A stretch of DNA of 64,000 nucleotides, from NCBI GenBank assembly GCA_025266875.1, contig JALLLT010000010.1, positions 124,001-188,000 on the forward strand, given 5' to 3'. Under the pieces are notes generated by a model that was not told the DNA's origin, ran no database searches, and saw nothing but the letters and a program-made list of their open reading frames with translations. The translations under genes and the position numbers were made by a program. The stretch is from Fennellomyces sp. T-0311. Its lineage: Eukaryota; Mucoromycota; Mucoromycetes; Mucorales; Lichtheimiaceae. How positions within the stretch are numbered: the first letter of the stretch is position 1; the number at the start of each line of letters is the position of its first letter. Below, one piece after another: positions 12,956-25,631 of the stretch.

Positions 12956-13476
12956 TAGAATATGGGCATATGATCCTTATCAAGTTGTTTCCATATTTCA
13001 TGTATCGAAATAACGCTTGATCATTGGTTGAACGTGTATACTTGGAGAGCATAAATTATTGATCTTTTAATATAAATACCAAGTCTTCTTTGACATCGAA
13101 CTAATTAAGTATTTAGCGGCGCATATATATAACATGTTACTCATATGGAGATGGTAGATAAGCCTTATAAATATCCATTGCGGCATCGTAGTTATGCGCA
13201 GTTTAGTTTACATATCAGTCAATAAAAGCTGGCTATTTGTTATAGTAAAAGCAGTTGGAAAAACTGATATCCAGGAAATTGATAATGTTTAATAAAAACG
13301 GCGGCGCATGAGAAAAAGTGACAAGTTTGTATGACATGAAGGGGGTATGTGAGAATGTACACCGTTGCGAACTTGAGCGAAACCATATAAAAGTGACATG
13401 GCGAAGGTCATGGATATGTTTTTGCGCAGCTCCTTTTGATACGTGCATTGCGTTAAGAAATACATCTGATAGCAAT

Positions 13477-15416
13477 ATGGCTGGATCACATGGAGAGCGG
13501 AATGGTGACATTCATGAGAAGACACAGGTGCAGGTGGAAGTGACTCCGAAAGAACATTCGGTCCGGGAAGAAGAAAAAGTGGATGAAGCTGCCACTTCCC
13601 GGTTGTCTACGAGTTCCGGATCTAATGATGCAGAGAAAGCCAACGGTTTCCAGCAGCCATTTGTCAAATCCGATGCGGAAAAGACACTTGTGAGAAAAAT
13701 TGCACTTACATTGATGCCGTTGATAGCATGGACACTGATGCTCCAGGTGAAAAGTATACTACTTCCCTTTGAAAGTAATATTGATCTAACTTTAAACTTA
13801 GTTTGCTGATAAAGCAGCGCTAAGCGTATCAGCTGTGCTTGGTATCTATGAAGATGATGACTTCACTTTGACAGGCTCAGAGTTTAGCCTACTAGGATCA
13901 ATGTTTTTTATCGGACACCTCGTTTGCCAGGTATTTTCAATACAAGATCAAAAGTTTGCCTGTATACGCATTTACTTACATTATTTTTAGCCCATTAATA
14001 ACATAATGCTGCAAAAAGTTCCGGTCGGTCGATACCTTGCGACGTGCATATTGCTATGGGGTACCGTAAGTACTTATGTTTTATGACAAGAGCCCAAAAT
14101 ATGGATTGCTTGTATTATGTTTAGGTTGTACTTGCAACAGCGTACTGTCGTACGGTTCCTCAGCTTATGGCCATGCGCTTCCTTCTGGGGCTTTTCGAGG
14201 GTACGGCCATGCCAAGGTAAAGCAAAATGCGATGAATACTCATACATTCGTGAAAGTTTATCTAAGTGAACTTTTCATAGCGTTTATTTGATTGTGAATA
14301 CTATGTTCCGTCGTTCCGAACAAACCACCTATTATGGTATTGTCACCATGTCCAGTGCATGGGGATCTATCTTTGCAGGCTTCGTTACCTATGGTATTTC
14401 GCAAATGGGTCATCAACGTGGGATACTGATGTGGCGATGGTACGAATATCTTACCCTGAAACTTACGGAAATGAGGACCGAAGAGTTAAATCACATGTGA
14501 ACAACATTAGGAATCATATCATCTTTGGTGCTTTGACAATGCTACTTGGTCTTATCTGTATCTTTTTCCTTGTCGACAACCCAAAGTCATGGCTGCTTCG
14601 CCTTACTGAAGAAGAGAAAGCCATTATGGAGGAAAGAACAAAAGATAACGCCGTTGTCCGTCAAAAGAAAGTCAAATGGGATCAAATGCTTGAAGCCGTA
14701 AAAGAAGTCCGATTCTGGTGCATTTGCCTTGCAGTAATGGGTCTCAATATGCAAAATGGTGCGCTGCAAGTCTACAGTGTACTATTTATCAGAGAACTTG
14801 GTGATTTTACGGTAAACTAACGGACGAGATAATATTCATCACATTACTAATATTGTAGCCAACGGTAATATAATAGCCAGGCGAATCGATTCTGCTTAAG
14901 GTTCCAGCCGGTACATCTGCCTTCTTAAGTGTTGTATTTGCGACATTTGTGGCTCGAAGAACTGGTCAAATATGCTTGACAGGCGCTTTTATGGCCACAC
15001 TCAGTTTGGTTGGATGCATTATTCTGACAGTTGTCGAGCAAGGACCAGCGAAGCTTGTGGGATTCTACATCACATGGTGGTTGACCGGCTCTTACAGCTT
15101 GCTGATTACAACAATTGGTTCCAATGTGTCTGGTTACAGTAAAAAGATTTTTTACAACAGCGCGTTTGTCGTTTTCTACACACTTGGCAACTTCATCGGT
15201 CCATTGGTTATGTTAGAGCGACAGGCGCCACGCTACACTGGTGCAATGATAGGCTTTTGTGTTGGCAATGCAGTGGCGATTGCTGCATATTTGCTTATGC
15301 GATTTATTATGGCTAAAGAAAACAAGGATCGATTGGCCAACCCGCCATCGGAGTCCACTGATGTTGCTCTGGATTTAACCGACAAGCACGATAGAAACTT
15401 CATTTATCGCCTATAG
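13477..15416 (+). CDS. Major facilitator superfamily transporter, Dal5/allantoate-permease (anion:cation symporter) type
   Basis: Seven exons: 13477-13746, 13802-13930, 13991-14065, 14125-14216, 14281-14439, 14511-14811 and 14877-15416, giving 521 residues in frame. The N-terminus is a charged cytosolic tail of about 75 residues. Recognisable MFS helices follow (IALTLMPLIAWTLMLQ, GSEFSLLGSMFFIGHLVCQ). The family loop RFLLGLFEGTAMP and the C-terminal half with GYSKKIFYNSAFVVFYTLGN match Dal5-like carriers. These import organic anions such as allantoate, nicotinate or related small acids across the plasma membrane; the substrate cannot be read from sequence. An upstream in-frame ATG at 13318 is less likely because 13477 begins the usual hydrophilic tail. 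The next gene is convergent. Confidence 0.85.
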
Positions 15417-16024
15417 TGTATCAGTATTACCAGATTTATACTTTTTTGCAAGAAGCATTGCACGTTGCTTACGCTTAGTCTTAGCAAATGTAGTGTATAA
15501 TATACTTTTCACATGGTAATTCATATTTACTAAATGTGATACATATTGATCTTGATATTTCTCAGCTGTAAACGATCGGTTTCAGTTATGACAGTTCGCC
15601 GCAAAACTTAATAATAGTCGATAGTGACTTTGTAATTACTGGCAGAAAGTGCGCCGAATGAGATCCTGCGGATTAGCAATGCTTGTTTGTAATATCACTA
15701 GTTTCTGGAATTGGAGTACATGCTTATAGCGTCAAGTGATACAAACAATAAAGTCTTGTTCGATAAGAAGTTATGCCAAGTTTACCGAGCCAAATAATAA
15801 GACATTACAACCGTTTAATATATGTATATATGTTAAGCGGATTATGAACAAGAAATCAAAGAAGAAAAACTACAGCGGAAGAAAGGAAATAAAATAAGAA
15901 TGTAACAGCAACGGTGGATAGACTCTTCCATTATCTAAATAGAAAGAGATAAGGAGATAAAGGGACGACTATGTACGTTAAGGAGAGAAGGAGCGGGGGA
16001 TTAGACATAAAAAACTGTTCATTT
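15417..16024. other. Intergenic region between convergent genes
   Basis: 608 bases between the stops of the transporter and the metallopeptidase. The sequence is AT-rich with no recognisable gene. It must hold both 3' untranslated regions. Confidence 0.5.
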
Positions 16025-18435
16025 CTAAAAGCGTCCAGCTGTGTCGCAAACACCAGGTTCAACGTCGAAGCTCTCCTTTCTGCGTTCGAGCCATGGTCCA
16101 TCCCTAACCAGTTCAGCGTTGTAACCGAGACCACGCTTGGCAAATGCTTGATAAATTTCACACAGATTTTCGCCACCCGTCAGGAGCTTATCAGATAGCA
16201 AGATAGCATCACGTGCTTGAAGAAAAGAGGGATTACAAGGCTGATGCATCATGCCTTCGATCACAAGCTTCAATGCTAATGTATTGCCATGCGAAAGAAT
16301 ATGTTCACGCGCAAGCGTCAAATCGCCGTCTTCTTCGGGGAGCGGAGGGAACCATTCAGCAGTATAACCATGTTTGTCGACCAAGTTCCAGTAGACTTCG
16401 TAAAGCATCTCTGCCCAAACTTCACCCTTAGCATGCACACCCCAGTATTCGAAGCCATCCATAATCTTGTATGTGCTTGGATTTGTTTTCTTGCTCGTCG
16501 AGTACTTAGAACCATAAATGATTAATTACCTGCAAGATACTGATATTCGAGATGTACACGTACCTTGTATTTACGAATGCCGTTACCACCATTGGCCCAA
16601 TCACCCATACCAAACTCGGATTCACGTGTGTCATTGGCGGTCATCCGGATGATTGTAGCAACAAAGTCACCCCAGCCTTCTCCCATACCACCAGCTTCTC
16701 CCCAGCCCAAGCAGTTGACGTCCTTGGGACTATCGGTCAATCGGTTCGAGACACCGTGTGTATACTCGTGGATAACAATGCCAGATTCAAAGTCGCCATC
16801 TCGCATAGGTGAGGTTTGATCCCAGACATACATTCGCATTTTGCCATGCCGGCCATCAGGCGGTGTGGCGAAATTGGCATTATTTCGGCCTGTGTGATGA
16901 TATAATGAGAAACCTTAACCCTGATTTTACTCTTTCGGGGAAAATTACCAGATCCATCCTGTGCATTTGCAATCACAGCATCTCCTGCACAATCATCGCC
17001 TGGACGACCTCGGCCAAGGTTATCTTGCTGGAAGTTACCTAATAATTCAATCAGTAAATCATGGTGACTATAGATAGAGTTTTCTCTTAAACCTTACCAG
17101 CCTTTTCGTCAAACCCGTATCGGTAGAACAAATCATGTGCCTAAACACAATCTGCTTTCAGAAAAAAACATTTGATGAAGAAAAAGGAAAGACTTACCAT
17201 ATTCACCCAATAGAATAGATTAGTCACGGCTGCATCTTCATATTCGTCCGGCTCCTGACCCTTGAAATCGGCTTTGTAATCAAACTTGATATCACCTTCG
17301 TCGCCGATCTTGCCACTGGGCCTGTAATTTTGTTCCCAGTTGTATCCACCATCTGGATTGGTATGGGCATAAGCGTTGTTACCGATGGTGACGTTGAAAA
17401 TGAGTGCATGACCGCTTCCCATAGTGCCTTGGGCATGCCATCCTTCAGGGCTTGCAAACTCATCGTGAGGATTGTGGACCATGACTTGTTCTGTCGCCGA
17501 TGGATCATTGAAGCCAAATGGGATCACATTGTAGTACACGTCTGATGCGTCGGCTACCCAGTCCACAAGACCGACCAGCGTGCCGTCGTGTGCATTAATT
17601 TGTGCGCTGTACCAATGGTCCTTCAATTCGATTTCAATGTCCCACACCTTGGCCAAATGGCCCGATGTGAGCTGCATATATGCTTCGCGTACTCGCACAG
17701 GTGATAAGGCAAATGGAACTTGATCGTACATTAATGTGTGCGTACCATCCACGGCGGTTGGTAACAAGGTTGCCATGGGGACAAACGTGGATGGATCTAC
17801 TGTGACCGTGGGATCAGGCAGGCGCAGACGGACACTTGCCAAAAGTAATCCGATTGCTCCTTCAGGCGTCACTGCTGCGGGCGATTTAACGAATCGATAC
17901 TGAGGATCAGCGTTGCTGGAAAACGACATCTGAAACAAACGGTGGGAAACGACTTGTAGACCCCGCTGCACAGCCTATGGTTACGGTATTTTTAGTGCCC
18001 CTTTTCTTTTTTTTTTGCTAGGGAAAAAATTACCGTCAAGTACCAGGGTCGTTCTATGGGACGGACAAATGAGTTGCCGTAGGATACCACGCGGTTGTTT
18101 TTGTCCATGTTAATATTCATCCGGCCATTGAGGACTTCCAGGCCGTTCACTTTTTGACGCAGGAACACATGTGTGGCACCACTCATGTCGCTTGTGTATG
18201 AGGTTTGGACGTAGTAGTCTGATCCTTCGGCCAATTTTGCACTTGCCAGTGACGTTGCAATCAGCACGGGATCATCTGTGTAGGGATGGATCCAGTCGTC
18301 ATGGTCATAATCAGTAACGAAGGTGCGGGGAACTTCAGGACCAAAGTTCTGATACTGCGGGCCATGAGGAATTGAGGCAGCCAGCGCGGTGGACGTGGTG
18401 CCCAAAGCCAGCAGGATGGCTGATGTGATACGCAT
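16025..18435 (-). CDS. Secreted M36 (fungalysin-type) zinc metallopeptidase
   Basis: Six exons on the minus strand: 18435-18034, 17974-17198, 17140-17098, 17038-16949, 16889-16564 and 16504-16025, giving 705 residues. The N-terminus is a signal peptide (hydrophobic core [15 protein letters not shown]). A propeptide with an FTP-like segment follows ([20 protein letters not shown]), then the catalytic domain. The zinc motif HEYTH is encoded at 16770-16756, and the downstream [12 protein letters not shown] carries the third zinc ligand. M36 enzymes are made as inactive zymogens, secreted and self-processed to degrade extracellular protein such as elastin or keratin. Length (600-700 residues) and domain order fit the family. 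It is divergent from the tubulin cofactor C gene and shares a roughly 600-bp upstream region with it. Confidence 0.93.
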
Positions 18436-19037
18436 GATGATAGAGGAGAATAAAAAAGAGAAAAGAAAAGGCCAATCAATAATTTTTTTCTCGGCGTTCG
18501 CCTTTATCTACCTTTCCCCGTCACCCACATGACATGGAGCGATAACATTCAGATTCGTCATCTCTGCTCTTTTCTGGTGCTAATTGCCCACCTGCATAAA
18601 CGCGATAAACATCACAACAAACAAAAACTAGGTTTCCAGGAACCCGATGACCTCATTTTTTCACACCCCACGCCCCGGTTCAACCCGCGCGACTATATCA
18701 CCATCTCTGGTTAATCATTGCTGCTAGCATAATTGCCTATCATTAAGCCTGCTGATGGTGATATTGTTGCATTGTTGCTCTCCATCACCGCGATGGTGGC
18801 CTTCTCTTCATAACTTTATCGTCATTGCGCTGCTCGATAGCGTCACCGGTCTTGGTCACGTCAACGCAATGCCTTTGATTTGTATCCACACAACATATAG
18901 TGCAGGAGGAAAAGGGAAAAGTCTTATCGGCGATGCCTGCACTGAGGTGTCCTTGGAGGGCTGTCTGGTAACCATACGCGGACCTTGGAAATTTGTCTTT
19001 GTGCTTTGCGACACACGAGCGTCTTCTTCGGTTTGAC
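18436..19037. promoter_or_regulatory. Shared upstream region of divergent peptidase and TBCC genes
   Basis: 602 bases lie between the two divergent start codons. Neither strand carries a convincing gene. The segment is therefore likely to hold both promoters. I identify no specific factor site with confidence. Confidence 0.4.
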
Positions 19038-20120
19038 ATGACTTCATCGGAGCCATCGGCAACTGAAGCATCCAATAAGTTCTGGCATGAGTTCAAGGCC
19101 GAACGGACAGGTTATTGCTTATGTGTGCAATAAATCAAAAGCAGCTGCATTAACAACATCAATGCAACAACAGCCATCGAACACGCGATTCAACGATCCG
19201 CTCATATACCCAAACCCAAGCTCGCCGATCACTTCCAGACGATTTTACAAAACATTAACGGCCTCGAGAAGCAGTTAACACAGGCCACCGAGTTCATTCC
19301 ATCATATGACGAAAGGCAGTATGCTCGTGTAGGAAACATATGAAAGCAAGTTACACACATATAAACTAACCGGTCTTCTTACAGCAAATCAAGGAGCTGG
19401 GTCGTGCACTTGATACTGCAAGAGCCAACCTGACACCCAAGCCCAAGTTTACATTTAAATCGCGCCGACCTCAGCAGCAGCAACAACAGCAGAAGAAAGT
19501 TAATGACAGTGCACGAGTCGCGGATAAGGAGACCAGCCATGCGCGTGATTACGAGGATGATGATAACGTGGTTTCGTTTGCAGATATGTCCGACCAATTG
19601 ATCCAACCGGCCAAGCTGGATAATGTCGATGTGTTGCTATCGAATTTGGAACGCTGCACAGTGATCCTGACGACTGGTCAAGTTTCTGCATTGCATATCA
19701 AAAATCTAAGCCAGTGCGTCGTCGTCTGTGGAGCCATCCGGGGATCAGTCCTAATGTATGGATTTACACGCTCTGTCATTGCTGTAGGCTGCCATCAGTT
19801 CCGTATGCACGATGCGCGATCTGTTAATGTTTTGCTGAACGTATCCAGCCGGCCGATCATTGAAGATTCTACAAACATCACTGTTGGCCCCTACCAATCC
19901 ATGAATATACTCGATGTAAGTGCGGCCAAGGGTTCTTGACAGAGTTTACTGACGCATTCTCTAGAGCGTCAACTATTATGATCAAGTGGAGGATTTCAAC
20001 TGGTTGAAAAAGCAAGCATCGCCGAACTGGCGCGTGATGGAGGATATAGATGCTGACCAGGTTAATCGATCCGTTACGCATGATGAGCCTACGCAGTTGA
20101 GCCGCCTGTTATGCAATTAA
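19038..20120 (+). CDS. Tubulin-folding cofactor C (TBCC-domain protein)
   Basis: Four exons: 19038-19110, 19174-19328, 19385-19915 and 19965-20120, giving 304 residues. The N-terminal third is a helical spectrin-like region (FQTILQNINGLEKQLTQATE), followed by a short poly-Gln tract. The C-terminal TBCC/CARP beta-helix has repeated short strands, the QFR motif (candidate GAP arginine) and SSRPIIEDSTNI. Cofactor C joins cofactors D and E to stimulate GTP hydrolysis on beta-tubulin and release the folded alpha/beta dimer. Domain order and length match the family. Its stop is only 32 bases from the stop of the convergent QRI7 gene, so the transcripts probably overlap. Confidence 0.9.
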
Positions 20121-20152
20121 AAATAGTCTATTTACAAAAAAAGAACATATGT

Positions 20153-21317
20153 CTATAGTTGTTCTTTAAGTGATTCAATTGGCCATTTCGGTAGGGTGGT
20201 GATTGTATAATCGTCTACAAGTCCAGCTTGGAACCGTTCCAGACCAGCCCAGGCAATCATCACACCGTTGTCCGTACATAATTTCGGTGGCGGACACACG
20301 AGTGGCAAGTCGTAAGATGCTGCTACTGCCTCAAGCCTTGATCGGAACACCGTGTTGCTTGCAACACCGCCGCTCACGACCAGGGCTGTCAGTGGTTTCT
20401 TATTCATGACTATTTCCCGGTGAAGAGCCAGCGCAAGCTTTTGTTCAATGTGGCGAATACATGTCATTTGGAATGCAGCTGCAATATCGTAGGTATCTTG
20501 TGGAGTTCTGGCTTGTTCTTCAGCTAATCGCGCGACGGATGTTTTCAGGCCCGAGAAACTAAATGCGATCACAGATTTGTTACGCTGAAGCATAGGGATT
20601 GGTAATTTGAAACGTTCTGGATCGCCTTGGGCGGCTGCACGTTCAAGTGCAGGTCCAGGACTGCTGCCGTTCCATTCCAATTCAAGTGCTCTCGCTGTCT
20701 TGTCAATTGCTTCCCCAACTGCCGTGTCCAACGTAGTGCCTAACTGGTCATAGTCGCCAAGACCATTGGCCGTGAGCAGCAAGGTATGCCCACCGGATAT
20801 AAGGAGTGTCATGAATGGGAAAGGTGTAGGTGTGGTAAGTCGTGCTGTTAAGGCATGCGCTTCCTGAAAACAAGGTTTAGAAACAGGGTATCATGCGCGT
20901 TGCTATGGGAGCTTTTACCATATGATGTACACCAATCAATGGTTTCTTGGAAACAGCCGCGAGGGTCTTGGCTGCGTTCAAGCCGACTGGAAGGCAAGGT
21001 GGAAGTCCAGGGCCGCGTGTGACAGCAATCGCGTCAATGTCGGCAATTGTTAACTTGGCTCGATCCAAGGTCTCGCAGATTACTCCTGGGAGATGTCGTG
21101 AATGACCAAGACTTGCAAGAGTGGGCACAATGCCACCCATGGGCTCGTGCATGTCTTGTTGGCTTCGAACAACTTCAGAAAGAATGGCACGATCGGATGT
21201 CACTATGGCTGCAGAGGTATCATCGCACGACGTTTCGATGCCAAGCACTACTTTGGTGGTATACGATCGTGTTGCTATGGACGGAGAACGCAACACCGTT
21301 CTTATCCTGCTCAACAT
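20153..21317 (-). CDS. QRI7: Mitochondrial tRNA N6-threonylcarbamoyladenosine transferase (Qri7/OSGEPL1)
   Basis: Two exons, 21317-20919 and 20863-20153, giving 369 residues. The first 22 residues (MLSRIRTVLRSPSIATRSYT) are Arg/Ser-rich and lack acids, as in a mitochondrial presequence. The Kae1/TsaD family signatures follow: GIETSCDDTSAAIV, the metal-binding HHM-EAH motif split by the intron, MTLLISGGHTLLL, SFSGLKTSV and VVSGGVASN. The enzyme transfers threonylcarbamoyl to A37 of ANN-decoding mitochondrial tRNAs. The basic leader and length favour Qri7 over cytosolic Kae1. The ATG chosen gives the presequence directly before the conserved KVVLGIETS start. Confidence 0.92.
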
Positions 21318-22378
21318 TTTTTTTTGGGACACAGAGTGACAACAACAGCTGGAGCTAAAAGTATGGTTCTTGTGCAATATTCTCAGCGGCAGAACTATTT
21401 TTGAGGACCTTTTTGATGCGCTGGGGCCGAACTTTACAACCGGATCAACGTTACCATGCATATAATAACACGAATAGAAACAGCGGATTATCCATTTTAC
21501 TACATATCCGGGCAATGGGTTTTTGCTAACGAAATAAAAGCGTTTGTCAGACCTTTCAAATTGAATGACAAAAACAAAGATGCACTTCTTGGCTGAGGTA
21601 CGAGACCCGGGGCAGCGATAGAAAGGGGGCTTTATTTTAAACTTTATGTAAGGTGGATTTACAACCACTTCAGTGGTACTTTCTGGTGCAGATCATCAAG
21701 CAATGAGGTGGTGGAGGTGGGGACAGGTTAGCAAAAACGTGCAGCGCATCTGTCAATAGAGCATCGTAATTCTCATGTTATGCCTCTGCGGGCGTAACCT
21801 TAGATTTGATCTCCTCGGCAGATCGTTGGAATGCTTAAAGCAAACAAGTGATGCACGCCCGTGCGCGATGCTATACCATTTGATCTATTAATCCCGAAAT
21901 CCTTTTTGGGCCGCCAAGACGGCGAGAAAAAAGGAGCCAGCAATGTTTGCGCGCGCGCGCCACGCCACAGATCACAGATGTGGCGTATTCGTACTCAGGT
22001 TCTCGCTAGTAGCTTACAAAATGGAATATCACCATGCATAACTGAGTTACAGTTCTGACCTGAAAAGGGGATGTGGTGGTACCAGCATATGCATACCGCT
22101 TAAAAAGTTTCAGGATTATGTATAAGCATGTGCAACAACCTCAAAATAACGCCATTCCTAGCTTCCGTCAAGTAGAAACCGAGCGAAAAGGAGGTGGGGG
22201 GTCTAGTGAGGAATTCAATGGAATTTCGTCATGTAATGCATGTGAAAGGAAGAGTTAGTGCAAAAGAGATAACGAGGGGGGAGCTGAATGTGGGACATCG
22301 GCTGCTGTATGCCGCTGGGTCCGACTAAAAAAAAAAGCGAGATAGGCAACTTTAATCCAACGCTTCTTTTTCCCGAAT
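21318..22378. other. Intergenic region between divergent QRI7 and RhoGEF genes
   Basis: 1061 bases hold both upstream regions. Features seen are an alternating GC run near 21947-21961 and, immediately after it, an 8-bp hairpin (arms ACGCCACA and TGTGGCGT, about 21960-21985). A tRNA-like A-box on the minus strand near 21890 has no matching T arm. Confidence 0.4.
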
Positions 22379-23595
22379 ATGCCACCTTTCGTCCAGCCAT
22401 CGTTTGAACTTATCGAGGCCAAATCATGGGCTACCGAGTGTGTTGACACACTCTTCACCGAGATCGAGCCCATTACTTTTGAGCCCGAATCACCAGAGAT
22501 CATTGCGACTGTGGAGCGATCGCAACGAGCGAGCGCGCCTCCACCACGAAAATCAAAACGACCTAGCAATCCCATTCGACGGTCTTTCTCGTTGCTAGAA
22601 AGCAATTTGTTTCATACGTCCTACCAAACGCGTTACCACGACAACTCTTCTCTTGAACACCAAAAGGCGACACGATCTTGGTCGTCCGCGTCCCAATACC
22701 ATAAAAACTTGCATTATCATCCCAATTGGAGCAGCAGCAGTTCAAGCAGCAAAAAGGAGCGAGAGGGACGAGCTATTTGGCAAAAAACCTTTCAGACATA
22801 CCTCTTGGAGGTGAATATAACTCCCGACAAGGTTTGTATTTTCGTCTAAAAAAACTTTGTCCCATATTCACACACACACAAAAAAAAAACAAAAGCCATC
22901 CTCGCCAGTCTCGCGTTTTGTCATGACCGAACTGCTCACAACCGAAGAAACGTATCTTGATCATCTCACTATCATCAAGCGGGTACGTAAAGTTTTTCTT
23001 TCTAAGGAGACAGCCCCCCCTCTCCCCTTTATATAAGATTTCTTGTTTAATAAGGGAGCTCTCTTTTAGATATTCATGGATCCGATGATGGAAGCTGCAT
23101 CAGCGCACCCCAGACCCTTGGATACATTGAAAGATGTGCAGACGATTTTCGCATACATCCCTCAATTGATCATGCTTTCCACATCATTCTTACATCGGCT
23201 TCACGAAGAGATCGAAAAAGGAAACGTTGGCAAAGCGTTCTGTGAATACCTGAACGAGTTCGATGTCTATATTTCCTACACAGCCAACTATTCTAAAGCT
23301 CAGCGATGTGCCGCCAACGTGAGGAATATTGTCTGTCGTCATTATGTTCAAGAAAAGCGAATGAATCGCATGGTCTTATCCGATTACACCATCGAACCAA
23401 TCCAAAGAATCACACGGTATTGTCTCCTTTTGAAAGGTAACTTTGATCACCTTGTTTTCCAATGCTTTCCCGCTAAATCATGCAACAACAGATCTCAAAA
23501 AGCACTCAACACCATCACATCCAGATTATGCCTATCTCGACCGAGCCCTTAAATGTATGACCGCCCTGGCACATGCCATGAACAACATCCAATAG
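22379..23595 (+). CDS. RhoGEF (DH domain) protein without an evident PH domain
   Basis: Four exons: 22379-22831, 22896-22982, 23070-23436 and 23492-23595, giving 336 residues. Residues 1-150 are low-complexity and Ser-rich, with an SSSSSSSK run. The DH domain starts at about residue 160 (MTELLTTEETYLDHLTII) and includes the conserved helix DYTIEPIQRITRYCLLLK. The DH domain catalyses nucleotide exchange on Rho/Cdc42 GTPases, controlling actin and polarity. Most RhoGEFs carry a PH domain directly after DH; here the frame stops about 40 residues after the last conserved helix, and no PH-like coding follows. The gene may be a genuine DH-only form or a truncated copy. The exon 1/2 acceptor lies in an A-rich tract and is the least certain junction. 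Confidence 0.82.
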
Positions 23596-25358
23596 TCAAA
23601 CTGTGTAATATGCCCTTCCCTTCCCCCATCTCACACCATCATCTTTGTTTTCTTAGCTCATTAGTATTCATATCCTATACGACAAATACTTCATCATCAT
23701 CATTTTTTCCAACTTGTACTTTTATGGGTGGTGTTTATCGGCACTTTACCCTTTCAGATTAAAACTATTTTACTCAATTCCGAAACCATACAGTTGATTG
23801 CCTTTTTTTCATAATCCTTCGGGGCGGTGATGACGATCTCGTCGGCGTTACTATGAAATCATCGTCACTTCATCTTATATTTCATAACTTCGAACGAGAT
23901 CGAATAAATTGACCCCGATTTAAGAGTTTCACAAAGTCCCATGAAATCGGTTCAGTTGGTTGATTTAGTATGGCCGCCCCCGCACACAAAGTAACTGATA
24001 TGGCAGATATTATTGACCACTTTTGTGCAAGTACTCGGGGATGACCCGATATATATGATCCTCTCTACCCCTTTATTTAATAAGACTGAGCAGAAATAAT
24101 ATTAGGTCGTAATGAAACAGCGCATCTGCCTGAGAAATAAAACAAAGAAAAAAAACGTAGTTGGGCAATGGGAAACTTTTGGCTCATTACTTACTCACCA
24201 AAGTAGCACTCTGTGTACCGGTTTACATTAGCTTTGCTAAAAATATACTTTTAAGCATTCACGCATCTCCAATGTTATCCAGGATTTTGTTCGCTCAGAC
24301 AAAGATATAAAATTTTCAGAGAAACCAAGGGAGGCTAACAGTATCTCCGTTTGCTGTCATTTCATTATTTACTTGCTTATTTGCCCGACACTTCGAAGTA
24401 TCATAACCCAAGCATCAATCCCGTACTACGTGAAGCAAAAAGCTGCGCGGGCCACTGGATGAAATTTAGCTCACATTGAGATCTCTCACACTACGCACTG
24501 CATTCGCTATCATCGCACGAACTCCATTGCATGAAAAAGCTTTATGCGTAGGTAGCTCGATTTTTATATACACCGCTCCCCAAGCTAATGATTAATACTC
24601 GCATACACACTGAAATATACCCCACGCTGTTCATCAAGTGCACAAAGTATTTGCATCAAGTCTCGAACACTGTCGTCGATCAGAGCGAGGCTGAAATCCC
24701 TTTGCCTTGGCAGGCGTACGGAATGATCTAAATGATCCAAGTGCCGAATCCCGAGTATTCGGTGAAGAGTTTATAATGCCTAAAATATCATGTCATTAAT
24801 GTAGCACTTAGCTATGATATAATACGTCTCTCACTCTTTTCGTCTTGTTTCCCAAGCAAAGGACTTTCGTCTGATCTTTTATTATTTTGCCAGACACAGC
24901 ATGTTAATAGGTGCTTTTAAGTGTCACTATCCGTACGAGCTTGTGATTCCCGAACACTTAATTAATAATCTGTATTGATGGTGTTCTTTTTACTTCAAAA
25001 AACGAAGAAAAAATAAGACCTATCCATGTCTTAGGAGTACATAGTATAGTGGGTAATAACGGCAATCCGAGTAAAGCACTACGAAGATATTCGGCTGACT
25101 TTCAGAGAAACAATGTTTAGCAAGTTGTAAGCAAAGAATACGTGATGAATCTCGAAAATGAAGTAATTCTACGAGCAGTAGAACCGCTGTAGGTGCTATA
25201 TATATTAACGCAAGTGATAAGCGATATTTTGATGGCTTACCTTTTGAGATAGATGGTCGTTTTGCCCATTTATACCAACACGTGACTTGGATTCTTAAGC
25301 GTTTTGAAGCGGGGTACTTGGAGTGTGCGGAAAACATACAAGATCCTGCTTGATCACT
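23596..25358. other. Intergenic region, no feature recognised
   Basis: About 1.76 kb of AT-rich sequence. I see no open frame with protein character, RNA gene or terminal repeat. It holds the 3' region of the RhoGEF gene and the promoter of the COA5 gene. Confidence 0.5.
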
Positions 25359-25631
25359 ATGCCATCCTCCTGCAAAGAAATTCGTGCCGAATTGATCGAA
25401 TGCATGTTAAAGTCCAACTGTGTGTTGGTCAAGCGCAATACAGTTGCTGAATGTTTCAAGTCAGAACATGCAGAAGACGTGCCTACCGAGTGTCAAAGCA
25501 TTCGTAAAAGTTACGCAGAATGTCGTCGGGGAATGGTAAACATATTTTCTCTTTGTTTCCTTAACAACCTTGCTTATTCATGTTCCTAGATCGACCCTCG
25601 TAAGCGATTCCGAGGCAACGCGACACAGTAA
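25359..25631 (+). CDS. PET191: Cytochrome c oxidase assembly factor COA5/Pet191
   Basis: Two exons, 25359-25535 and 25590-25631, giving 72 residues. The sequence opens MPSSCKEIRAELIECMLKS and carries spaced cysteines (CKEIRAELIEC, CNVL-like, ECF, CQSIRKSYAEC) in the twin CX9C arrangement typical of Pet191. The tail DPRKRFRGN is also characteristic. The protein is imported by the Mia40 relay into the mitochondrial intermembrane space and is needed for complex IV assembly. Size and motif spacing match the family; the intron precedes the conserved DPRKRFRG tail. Confidence 0.92.

Larger units (their letters stand above)
10525..13476. other. Non-coding region between RasGEF and MFS genes
   Basis: About 2.95 kb without a protein gene I can support. 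It contains a MITE at 11762-11935, a tandem duplication at 11936-12366 and a perfect palindrome at 12929-12955, each listed separately. Short open frames here are chance; the one at 11779-12018 lies mostly inside the MITE. Confidence 0.6.

Noticed and set aside
21840..21900. tRNA-like D-arm/A-box (GATCAAATGGTATAGC on the minus strand)
   Set aside because: No GGTTCRANYCC T arm at the right distance and no acceptor stem pairing.
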